A model generated the notes under the pieces. The model was not told where the DNA came from, made no database searches, and was given only the letters and a program-made list of their open reading frames with translations. From an uncultured Bacilli bacterium (lineage in GTDB: Bacteria; Bacillota_I; Bacilli_A; RF39; UBA660): a stretch of DNA of 24,495 bases. Within the stretch, counting starts at the first letter, position 1. Every line of letters begins with the position of its first letter. The position numbers were made by a program, and so were the translations under genes. The stretch is taken from contig CANQNZ010000009.1 of NCBI GenBank assembly GCA_947625365.1, positions 1 through 24,495 on the forward strand. The letters run 5' to 3'. Shown piece by piece: positions 16,713 to 22,990 of this stretch.

Positions 16713-16729
16713 GTCATTTTATACATATT

Positions 16730-17280
16730 TTATGATTTTTTTAGAAAGCTTTCAGCATAAAATTCACAAGTTAATTTCTGCTCTGTTTCTAATACACATT
16801 TATCTTTTATTAAATTTTTTTCAGCAAATAGTGTTAAATTATATCCATTAAAATCATATTTGCCAGTAAAGATATTTTCTGATGTTACAATTTTATAATT
16901 ACCTTGTTTATCAAAAGTTAGATTATAAGGTTTACTATAATCATCAGCATAAATAGGTTTACCGTCTTCCATACTGACAATATATTTTATTTGCGTGCCA
17001 TTTGCTTCCCAGTTTCCTTTTAATTTAGCATATAAATCGTCATTAATATTTAAAGCAGGACAACTATACTTAGTTTTTTTCCAAACTGTTTTTTTCTCAT
17101 TATTACTACAGTGATAATAATTTACTAGTAAACCTTTATCAATATAACTATTATCATCTACTTTTTCCTTTATTTTCAGAAAAGGACTATTATTGAAAAT
17201 TTTAGCTTGCAAAGTATCTAGAATAACAAAAGCTAATAAAATTCCTAATATAATTAAACAATTTTTAAAATTTTTTTCAT
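16730..17280 (-). CDS. Small anchored or secreted protein, unknown; start region out of frame by one base
   Basis: The continuous frame reaches a stop at 17291-17293. It encodes NCLIILGILLAFVILDTL, a clear signal/anchor helix, then about 160 polar residues with four later cysteines (YYHCSNN, YSCPAL, DKCVLE, LTCEF) and a beta-rich part (GNWEANGTQIKYIVS, GKYDFNGYNLTLF). This looks like an exported domain with two possible disulphides. The only good start, ATG 17280 with AGAGG upstream, is in another frame and stops after eight codons. One more A in the A7 run after that ATG would join it to the hydrophobic helix. It is either a sequencing slip, a phase-variable tract, slippage expression, or use of a weak internal TTG (17212) that would lack the anchor. 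Family not recognised. Confidence 0.65.
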
Positions 17281-17302
17281 AGAGACCTCTTTAATTATAA
17301 TA

Positions 17303-17331
17303 ATTATAACGTTTAATTAAAAAAACTACAA
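17303..17331 (-). promoter_or_regulatory. Sigma-A promoter for the 16730-17280 gene
   Basis: Minus strand: TTGTAG (17331-17326), 17-base spacer, TATAAT (17308-17303). The -35 box is also part of the lepB terminator stem, so the two elements are fused. Confidence 0.5.
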
Positions 17332-17348
17332 TGAATTTTTCATTATAG
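17319..17348 (-). terminator. Intrinsic terminator of lepB
   Basis: Minus strand: CTATAATGAA (17348-17339) pairs with TTCATTGTAG (17335-17326) over 10 bp with one G-T pair and a short A loop, then seven T. It starts directly after the lepB stop codon. Confidence 0.8.
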
Positions 17349-17828
17349 CTATTTATTAATTTTACCTATTTTATTAAATGGGAATAGAATAAAGTTAGTG
17401 GTTCCTTTGATTTGCTTAGCTTTCACTGGACCAATACTTCGACTGTCTCGAGAATTTTCCCTATTATCGCCTAAAACAAAATATTCATCTTTTTTAAGTT
17501 TAATTTTATCATAACTACTTGTTGTACCGGAGCCATATTCATCTTTAATTTTTTTACCATTTATATAAATATTACCATTTTTTATTTCCACTGTTTCGTT
17601 AGGAAGACCAATTACTCTTTTAATTAAATCATCTTCCTTTTCATCAACAACCACGATTTTATATCTATCTGGTTTCCCTAATTTATTTAATATTAAAAAT
17701 TCATTTCCTTTTAATGTAGGATACATAGATATACCATCTACTTTGATTGGAGTAGCAATAAAAGTTCTAATTAAAATTACTACTAATAAAATAATTATAT
17801 ATGGATATATCTCTTTTAAAATTTTCAT
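17349..17828 (-). CDS. lepB: Type I signal peptidase
   Basis: Membrane serine protease that removes signal peptides from exported proteins. The 159-residue protein has one N-terminal anchor (YIIILLVVILIRTFI, about 10-24), box B GISMYPTL with nucleophile Ser34, box D DLIKRVIGLP with general base Lys70, and box E GDNRENSRDSRSIG. The Lys base makes it the ordinary prokaryotic type, not the Ser-His SipW/ER type. It is near the short end for the family because the domain II insertion is small. It lies just after rplS but behind a terminator, so it is probably partly separate. Upstream sequence has GGGTTGATAAA before ATG 17828. Confidence 0.95.
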   Translation of the reverse strand: MKILKEIYPYIIILLVVILIRTFIATPIKVDGISMYPTLKGNEFLILNKLGKPDRYKIVVVDEKEDDLIKRVIGLPNETVEIKNGNIYINGKKIKDEYGSGTTSSYDKIKLKKDEYFVLGDNRENSRDSRSIGPVKAKQIKGTTNFILFPFNKIGKINK

Positions 17829-17844
17829 TTTATCAACCCTTCAA

Positions 17845-17874
17845 TAAAAAAATTAGAGCAATATTCTCTAATTT
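17845..17874 (-). terminator. Intrinsic terminator of rplS
   Basis: Minus strand: AAATTAGAG (17874-17866) pairs perfectly with CTCTAATTT (17858-17850), with a 7-base loop, followed by more T. The stem includes the rplS stop codon. Confidence 0.8.
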
Positions 17875-18212
17875 CTTTCTTTAACTTTAAATTCCTTTTT
17901 CATTCCTTTTAGAATATTGTTAAGTTTAGCACGTCTAACAACGCCTTTTTTAATTACTGTAATTTTATCAATAGTCGGACTATTTACTGGAAATATTCTG
18001 ACAACTCCCACACTTCCGCTTTTTTTACGAACTGTGAATGTTTTAGATACTCCTCCCCCAGTTATATTAACAACTAGTCCTTGGAATGCTTGAATTCTTT
18101 CTTTTTTTCCTTCTTTAACCCAAACATCTACTTTTACAGTATCTCCAACTCTAAATTCAGGAACATCAGGTTTAATATGTTTTTTATTAATTTTTTCAAT
18201 TAACTGACTCAT
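17868..18212 (-). CDS. rplS: Ribosomal protein bL19
   Basis: Large-subunit protein at the 30S-50S interface. The 114-residue product matches L19 along its full length: FRVGDTVKVDVWVKEG, ERIQAFQGLVV, GGGVSKTFTVRKKSGSVGVVRIFP and VRRAKLNNI. Length is typical. AAAGGAC precedes ATG 18212. In Bacillus rplS follows trmD and rimM; here it is a single-gene unit with its own near-consensus promoter, a structured leader and a terminator, so the usual rpsP-rimM-trmD-rplS operon is broken up. Confidence 0.97.
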   Translation of the reverse strand: MSQLIEKINKKHIKPDVPEFRVGDTVKVDVWVKEGKKERIQAFQGLVVNITGGGVSKTFTVRKKSGSVGVVRIFPVNSPTIDKITVIKKGVVRRAKLNNILKGMKKEFKVKERN

Positions 18213-18221
18213 ATTATTCGT

Positions 18222-18290
18222 GTCCTTTCTATAATATATTAATATTTAATCTTATAATTAATTTTATCTTACAGCGGATTAAATATGCCT
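18222..18290 (-). promoter_or_regulatory. Structured leader of rplS (candidate L19 leader)
   Basis: The leader of about 85 bases holds a perfect 8-bp stem, ATTTAATC (18284-18277) with GATTAAAT (18251-18244), enclosing CGCTGTAAG, then GAAAGGACACGAAT before the start. Firmicutes rplS genes commonly have an L19 autoregulatory leader; size and placement agree. I matched it by position and a stem, not by a covariance model. Confidence 0.5.
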
Positions 18291-18302
18291 AAAGCAATTA
18301 AG

Positions 18303-18331
18303 ATTATAACAATTATTTATAAGTTTGTAAA
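18303..18331 (-). promoter_or_regulatory. Sigma-A promoter of rplS
   Basis: Minus strand: TTTACA (18331-18326), 17-base spacer, TATAAT (18308-18303). It sits only a few bases after the stop of the TasA-like gene. Confidence 0.78.
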
Positions 18332-18338
18332 GGACTTT

Positions 18339-18947
18339 TTAATTTTGACTAGATGGCATTGTAGCTACCGCATTTACCACAACATTAGTATCGTATATTG
18401 ATTTTTCATTAGGTGAAACATTAGCATCTTCTTTTAACCACAATTTAATAGTATAAGTTTTCTTTTCCCCATCATCGCCATTTTCTTTAGAAGCTGGAGC
18501 CAAAGTATCTTTTAGAATAAAGCGAGCTCCTGAGTAACTATTAGTATCACCTTGCGCTACTACGACTTCTGTTTCCGGTAGCTCATTAACATTAACAGGG
18601 TCTATTTTTTGGTCTCCTGATACAGCCATTCTAATTTGGTCATCGCCTAAAGTAGAAGAAGCTACTTTATTTAAAGAAACCTCAAAATCAGCTGCTGTTG
18701 TTCCCGTATTTTGAACCGTAAAAGTATAACCTTCGGTAGCCTTCCCTGCCGCATCCACAATAGGATAAGCATTTTCTAAGTTAATATTACTAGATGTTTT
18801 AGATACAACATTAAATGTTCCGGTCTTAATAGTATTCTCACCTTGCTGCGTAAAAATGTTACTCCAAGCCGCATAGCTGATAGCAGCTACACTTATAGCT
18901 AGTACAGCCACTGCCACAATGATATAAGCTTCCTTTTTTATTTTCAT
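18339..18947 (-). CDS. TasA/camelysin-like secreted protein
   Basis: A 202-residue exported protein. The N-terminus MKIKKEAYIIVAVAVLAISV followed by AAISYAAWSNIF and then NTIKTGTFNV matches the special signal region and first strand of the TasA/CalY (camelysin) group. Members form extracellular fibres or are surface proteases/matrix proteins. The rest is beta-rich with no cysteines (GYTFTVQNTGTTAADFEVSL, a late-strand YTIKLWLKED). The start is ATG 18947, with GAGGAG eight bases upstream; that ribosome site is made from the last codons of the preceding gene, so the two are cotranscribed. Such precursors are usually cut by SipW, but the only peptidase seen here (lepB) is the Lys type. Function as a matrix fibre is inferred from the family. 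Confidence 0.75.
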   Translation of the reverse strand: MKIKKEAYIIVAVAVLAISVAAISYAAWSNIFTQQGENTIKTGTFNVVSKTSSNINLENAYPIVDAAGKATEGYTFTVQNTGTTAADFEVSLNKVASSTLGDDQIRMAVSGDQKIDPVNVNELPETEVVVAQGDTNSYSGARFILKDTLAPASKENGDDGEKKTYTIKLWLKEDANVSPNEKSIYDTNVVVNAVATMPSSQN

Positions 18948-18952
18948 ATTTA

Positions 18953-20077
18953 TCACTCCTCAGTTTCCTTAGCATCAGGTATACTAACATCAGTATAACA
19001 CATATCGGCACTCTTTGTTAAATTAGTATCTCCAAATATTACATCTTTATTACCTTCTGTGGTATTACATTTTAAAATACTAAAGTTATCATAATGATAT
19101 AAAGTACTTCCGCCATCATCATAAACATCTTGACTATTTGCTTTTTTATATAAATCATCTAGTTTAATTTTATTATCTTGAAGTAAATAATTTAACTCGT
19201 ATATATCTTCTTCACTATATTTAATATCAATAGCATTCAAACAGTTAAAATAATATTTCTGGTCTTTAGTTTCGTAATACATTCTGGTTCCTGTGCTACA
19301 TTTATTATCTTCATCAACAATTATTTCAAAGTCATCATAACGTCCTGAGGAAACAATCTTAGAGTCTACCAAATTTATGGTGTAAACGTCTTCTTCATCA
19401 TGCTCCATACTAACTACACGTCCTATTACTTTAACGTTGTCATACACACTATATGTAGAAAGCTTTTCATAATTACCATTAAAATTAAATCTTAATTTAA
19501 CATTATCATCAAAAGTTACATAGCCATTTAACTTATCTACTTCAAATTTATAAGATTTCATTTCTAATGATTTTATTCCTTGTATTTCACTTATTTTACC
19601 TTCTATTTTAACAAAGTCATTACGATATTTACGATATTTCTTTTCAAAATGTAATAAGAAATCATTTATATCTATTGTTTCCAGTTCTTTACTATCACAA
19701 TAAAAGTTTGATTTATAATACTTATCTATATACATCTTTTTATCACTAATATTACATTTCCATACCCGATAAAAAGCAGCATTATATATTTTCGTATTAC
19801 TCGAAATTGTATTTCGAATAGCTAAAAGAGGCAATCTATCAAAATTAGCTACTAATAAATAATCAATTATAATTAAACTGCTGGCAAAGATAATAGTAAG
19901 TATGGGAACTAATAGATATTTGCGTTTGCGATACATAACCATTCCCACTATTTGCGTAATAAAACCTACTACAATAAAGATAAGACGATATCTATTGGTA
20001 AGATGAATAAAAAATCCAATACCAATTAGGACGAGTCCAATTAAAACCACAATTAAAGATTTTTTTAGTTTGCTCAT
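18953..20077 (-). CDS. Membrane protein with OB-fold-like external region, unknown function
   Basis: A 374-residue protein from ATG 20077. GGGAG is nine bases upstream of it but abuts the earlier in-frame ATG 20086, which is therefore less likely. Three hydrophobic segments fill the first 80 residues (SLIVVLIGLVLIGIGFFI; LIFIVVGFITQIVGMVMY; LLVPILTIIFASSLIII). The rest faces one side. Within it, FVKIEGKISEIQG, VKLRFNFNG and DNVKVIGRVVSM then YTINLVDSKIV look like the strands of an OB/tRNA-anti-like domain. Four or more cysteines could be paired if the region is external. It is cotranscribed with the TasA-like gene and has its own promoter. The family resembles unnamed gut Firmicutes proteins; no function can be stated. 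Confidence 0.78.
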   Translation of the reverse strand: MSKLKKSLIVVLIGLVLIGIGFFIHLTNRYRLIFIVVGFITQIVGMVMYRKRKYLLVPILTIIFASSLIIIDYLLVANFDRLPLLAIRNTISSNTKIYNAAFYRVWKCNISDKKMYIDKYYKSNFYCDSKELETIDINDFLLHFEKKYRKYRNDFVKIEGKISEIQGIKSLEMKSYKFEVDKLNGYVTFDDNVKLRFNFNGNYEKLSTYSVYDNVKVIGRVVSMEHDEEDVYTINLVDSKIVSSGRYDDFEIIVDEDNKCSTGTRMYYETKDQKYYFNCLNAIDIKYSEEDIYELNYLLQDNKIKLDDLYKKANSQDVYDDGGSTLYHYDNFSILKCNTTEGNKDVIFGDTNLTKSADMCYTDVSIPDAKETEE

Positions 20078-20101
20078 TAGACTCATCTCCCATCTATAAT
20101 A

Positions 20102-20129
20102 ATTATAACAAAGAATAAAAAGGTTTAAA
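20102..20129 (-). promoter_or_regulatory. Sigma-A promoter of the membrane protein/TasA-like operon
   Basis: Minus strand: TTTAAA (20129-20124), 16-base spacer, TATAAT (20107-20102), about 25 bases before the start codon. Confidence 0.5.
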
Positions 20130-20173
20130 AGTAAATTTGGCTTAATATTGTCTTTTTCTTTACCTATTTAAAA

Positions 20174-20208
20174 TTTAAAAAAAGAAAACTTTTCCAAAAG
20201 TCTTCTTT
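20174..20208 (-). terminator. Intrinsic terminator of the HU gene
   Basis: Minus strand: a 13-bp stem (20208-20196 with 20193-20181) containing one G-T pair, a very tight loop, then a run of T. It lies about 27 bases after the HU stop. Confidence 0.85.
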
Positions 20209-20234
20209 AATTTTTACCCTTAACTTTATTTAAA

Positions 20235-20507
20235 TTAGTTAACAGCGTCTTTTAATTTGCTTCCAGCTTTAAATGAAACAACATTTTTAGCAGGAATATG
20301 AAGTGGTTCTTTAGTAAGTGGATTAATTCCATCTCTTGCAGCTCTTTTTTTAGAACTGAAAGTTCCAAATCCAACTAAAGTTACCTTTCCATCTTTTTTA
20401 AGTCCCTCAGTAATTCCAGCCATAACAGCATCAACAGCACGTCCTGCTTCAGCTTTTGACATATTAGCAGCGTCAGCTACATACATTACTAGTTCATTTT
20501 TTGACAT
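20235..20507 (-). CDS. hup: Nucleoid-associated protein HU
   Basis: Histone-like DNA-bending protein that compacts the chromosome and acts as a homodimer. From ATG 20507 (GGGAGGTAGACAAT upstream) it is 90 residues, the classic HU length. Conserved features are MSKNELVMYVADAANMSKAE, VTLVGFGTFSSKKRAARDG, the arm NPLTKEPLHIPAKNVVSFKAG and the ending KLKDAVN. The Pro-containing tip of the DNA-binding arm (INPLTKEPLHIP) is intact. The six extra codons upstream of the ATG are not used because the ribosome site lies within them. In Bacillus the HU gene hbs follows spoIVA; here only capA lies between them, so this neighbourhood is ancestral. Confidence 0.96.
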   Translation of the reverse strand: MSKNELVMYVADAANMSKAEAGRAVDAVMAGITEGLKKDGKVTLVGFGTFSSKKRAARDGINPLTKEPLHIPAKNVVSFKAGSKLKDAVN

Positions 20508-20537
20508 ATTGTCTACCTCCCACATAAATATATTTGT

Positions 20538-20590
20538 ATAAGGTCCATACCTTACATACTAAATCTATCAAAAAAATATTTTAAAATCAA
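20538..20590 (-). promoter_or_regulatory. HU promoter and 5' UTR hairpin
   Basis: Minus strand: TTGATT (20590-20585), 17-base spacer, TAGATT (20567-20562). Just inside the transcript, TAAGGT pairs with ACCTTA around ATGG, extended by GTA/TAC with a small bulge (about 20558-20538). The hairpin may stabilise the message or regulate it; that role is inferred. Confidence 0.6.
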
Positions 20591-20628
20591 GATAAAAGTA
20601 CTATTTTGCTACAAATTTCGCATAATTT

Positions 20629-21774
20629 TCACTTGATTTGGGCATTTGCCCCTAATTGATTAATAATTTCTGCATATTTTAATTTATGCTCTGTAAAATT
20701 AGGAAGGATATTTTCATCAAGTTCATTATATGGTATTACTTCAAAATCAAAAGCTCTCGTTGTTTTATCACGGGTTTTGGTATAGGTAAATTCAGCAGTT
20801 AAATTTTCTAATGTAATAGGATTATCTTCCTTTTTAACTACATCAACTCCTACCATTAATCCCGTCAGTTGGTCAATAGTTCTTTGTCCCGAAATAAAAT
20901 TGCCTAAAGAATAAATAACGAGAGTATCATTTATAAAAGTAATAGGCTCTATAACATGCGGATGATGGCCGATTACAATATTAACTCCTAAAGAAGCTAA
21001 ATAATTAGCTATTTGCTCTTGCTCAGCGTTTTGTTTTAAGGAATACTCAGTGCCAAAATGCATACTTACCATTAATAAATCTACTTTATCTTTAAGATAT
21101 TCTACATCTTGTTTTACCTGCTCTTCATCGTAAACGTTTAAATAATATTCTTTTCCTTGTGGACGTGAAAGCCCATTAGTTACTGTGGTATAAGCAAGTA
21201 AAGCATATTTTATACCATTTTTAGTTTCTATTTTTATATTATTTCTTTGGCCCCATGTTTCATAACTTCCTGCCGTATAAACAGGTTTATCTTGCCAATA
21301 ATTAAGAGAATTTAAAATAGCTTGCTCTCCTTTATCTAGCGTATGATTATTAGCTAGACTGACTAAATTAAACCCTGCATCTAAAAAGGCATCCCCTACT
21401 TCTTCCGGAGAATTAAAACGCGGATAAGTAGATAATCCCAAACTTTTTCCTCCAATGATGCTTTCTTGATTATAAAACGCTAAATCATAATTTTGAATAA
21501 TTGGTTTAATTCTAGCAATTTTAGGTTTAAAGTCATAACTGCCATCGCTATTTTTGGCCGCATTATAAACAGCTTCATGGATTAAAGCATCACCTACCAT
21601 AATCAAAGACAGCTTATGAGTAGTTGCTTTTTTCTCTATTACTTTTTCCGCCCTTTGCGGTTTTTTGGTAGCTACTATTTGCAAATTATATAATTTTAGA
21701 CCAGCTAAAGCAAAGCAAGCTAAAGCCATAATTAAGATAATAATATATAAAAGTCTTCGCAAATACTTATTCAT
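20629..21774 (-). CDS. CapA-family metallophosphatase-like protein
   Basis: Membrane-anchored member of the CapA/PgsA family (calcineurin-like fold), named for poly-gamma-glutamate capsule synthesis but found widely without that pathway. From ATG 21774 it has a membrane anchor at about 8-27 and then the family motifs: SLIMVGDALIH, AFYNQESIIGG, LVSLANNHTLDKGEQA, VSMHFGTEYS, IVIGHHPHVIEPI and IYSLGNFISGQ. The metal-site His, Asp and Asn positions are all present. AGGTGG precedes the ATG; a GTG three codons earlier overlaps it. A TATAAT at 21800-21795 (minus) with a poor -35 may be its promoter. No capB, capC or pgdS neighbours exist, so capsule synthesis is not supported. It stands between spoIVA and the HU gene. 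Confidence 0.9.
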   Translation of the reverse strand: MNKYLRRLLYIIILIMALACFALAGLKLYNLQIVATKKPQRAEKVIEKKATTHKLSLIMVGDALIHEAVYNAAKNSDGSYDFKPKIARIKPIIQNYDLAFYNQESIIGGKSLGLSTYPRFNSPEEVGDAFLDAGFNLVSLANNHTLDKGEQAILNSLNYWQDKPVYTAGSYETWGQRNNIKIETKNGIKYALLAYTTVTNGLSRPQGKEYYLNVYDEEQVKQDVEYLKDKVDLLMVSMHFGTEYSLKQNAEQEQIANYLASLGVNIVIGHHPHVIEPITFINDTLVIYSLGNFISGQRTIDQLTGLMVGVDVVKKEDNPITLENLTAEFTYTKTRDKTTRAFDFEVIPYNELDENILPNFTEHKLKYAEIINQLGANAQIK

Positions 21775-21820
21775 TACTACCACCTATTGTTATCATTATA
21801 CTATAGATTTTAAAAACACT

Positions 21821-21846
21821 AAAAAAAATCTATCAGTTGATAGATT
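21821..21846 (-). terminator. Intrinsic terminator of spoIVA
   Basis: Minus strand: AATCTATCA (21846-21838) pairs perfectly with TGATAGATT (21835-21827) around a 2-base centre, then TTTTTT. The stem starts in the spoIVA stop codon. The gene's end is thus complete and conserved in form. Confidence 0.85.
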
Positions 21847-22960
21847 AAATAACAATAGCTATTAAATTATTTGCTCCTTTATTAACAATTTTGGTAACAG
21901 TTTGGGATAATTTATAACGAGTGTTTTCTGGCATAATAGAAAGTTTTGCTTGAATGCCTTCTTTAACTATATCATCTAAGCTTCGCCCAAATATTTCACT
22001 TTTCCAAATACTTGCTGGGTCAGTTTCAAAATCTTTCATAATATAGTTAATTAATTCTTTACTTTGTAGTTCACTACCAATAATTGGTTCAAAAGTACTT
22101 TCTACATCAACACGTAGTAAATGTAAAGATGAAGCCACGGCCTTTAATTTAACACCGTAACGCGACCCTTGTTTAATAATTTCCGGTGTGTCTAATTTCA
22201 TATCTTTTAAAGTTGGATAAACTATGCCATAGCCGGTACTGCGTGCCATTTTAAGAGCGCTTTTAATCTGGTCATATTCACTTTTACCTTCTTTATAATC
22301 GGCAAACATTTTTAAAAGCCCTGCTTTAGTTGTAACAGACTCGCCCATCATTTCATTTAAAACTTCATTATATAAGCTATCTGGACTTTCCAAATTTAAA
22401 GTAACAATTCCGGTTGAAGCATCCACCTGACTAATATAAGCTTTACTAATAAACTGACTATCCTCAAAATTAGCAATTATGTTATCGATGTCTTTAATTT
22501 TATCGACAGTTGTTACACTTTCACTAATCTTTTCTAAGTAATGTTTTTTTAATTCGTGTTTATTATTTAAAACATGAACCCATTTAGGAATACTAACTTT
22601 AATATCTAAAACCGGAAATTCATATAAAGCTTTTTTTAGTATTTCATAAATTTCTTGTTCATTCATTGTTTCCACACTCATAGGCATAACTTCTACATCA
22701 TAAGTATCACTTATATCACGAGCTAGATTAATAGTTTCCGTATTAGTTGGATGAATAGTATTTAAAATAACAATAAATGGTTTACCTAAACTTTTTAGTT
22801 CAGAAATAACTTTTTCTTCTGCTTCTAGATAATCATTACGATTAAGTTCTCCGTAAGAGCCATCACTAGTTACAACAATACCTATCGTCGAATGGTCTTG
22901 AATAACTTTTTGGGTTCCAATTTCCGCAGCTTCTACAAATGGTACGGGGTCGGTAAACCA
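21845..22960 (-). CDS. spoIVA: spoIVA 3' part (C-terminal ~371 residues), interrupted by a recombinase element
   Basis: SpoIVA is the mother-cell ATPase that polymerises on the forespore surface as the base of the coat. The frame from the Trp codon at 22960-22958 to the stop is 371 residues, equal to the distance from the Trp of the NTPWYEEP motif to the C-terminus in Bacillus subtilis SpoIVA (492 residues, from memory). Matches run throughout: DPVPFVEAAEIGTQKVIQDH, STIGIVVTSDG, MSVETM...ALYEFPVLD, ALKMARSTGYGIVYP, PEIIKQGSRYGVKLKAVA, IWKSEIFGRSLDDIVKEGIQ and the IAIVI end. Upstream of the Trp, similarity stops at once; ten more unrelated codons lead to a TAG at 22991-22993. The missing first ~121 residues hold the Walker A (VRTGKS) and Walker B parts. 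No frameshift or internal stop exists in what remains. It is either broken or rebuilt by excision. Confidence 0.93.
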   Translation of the reverse strand, partial: WFTDPVPFVEAAEIGTQKVIQDHSTIGIVVTSDGSYGELNRNDYLEAEEKVISELKSLGKPFIVILNTIHPTNTETINLARDISDTYDVEVMPMSVETMNEQEIYEILKKALYEFPVLDIKVSIPKWVHVLNNKHELKKHYLEKISESVTTVDKIKDIDNIIANFEDSQFISKAYISQVDASTGIVTLNLESPDSLYNEVLNEMMGESVTTKAGLLKMFADYKEGKSEYDQIKSALKMARSTGYGIVYPTLKDMKLDTPEIIKQGSRYGVKLKAVASSLHLLRVDVESTFEPIIGSELQSKELINYIMKDFETDPASIWKSEIFGRSLDDIVKEGIQAKLSIMPENTRYKLSQTVTKIVNKGANNLIAIVI

Positions 22961-22990
22961 CCGTGAAATAAAAAAGTGATACCTGCAGGT
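22951..22990. repeat. Element/spoIVA junction (probable att site) with small dyads
   Basis: SpoIVA coding similarity ends at 22958-22961. A 13-base imperfect dyad, CGGT-5 bases-ACCG (22951-22963), spans this point. Twenty bases into the element lies a perfect 10-base palindrome, ACCTGCAGGT (22981-22990). The exact crossover dinucleotide cannot be set from one end; the half-sites are inferred. Confidence 0.55.

Noticed and set aside
17349..17828. SipW-type signal peptidase serving the TasA-like protein
   Set aside because: The base residue is Lys70 in DLIKRVIG, the ordinary bacterial type, and it is not in the same operon.
20629..21774. Capsular poly-gamma-glutamate locus
   Set aside because: Only a CapA-family gene is present; no CapB ligase or CapC is nearby, and the locus is the ancestral spoIVA-HU neighbourhood.
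22687..22990. A SpoIVA fragment starting at an internal Met (22687) as a new short gene
   Set aside because: There is no ribosome site, and homology continues upstream without a break to 22960, so the Met is internal to the interrupted gene.
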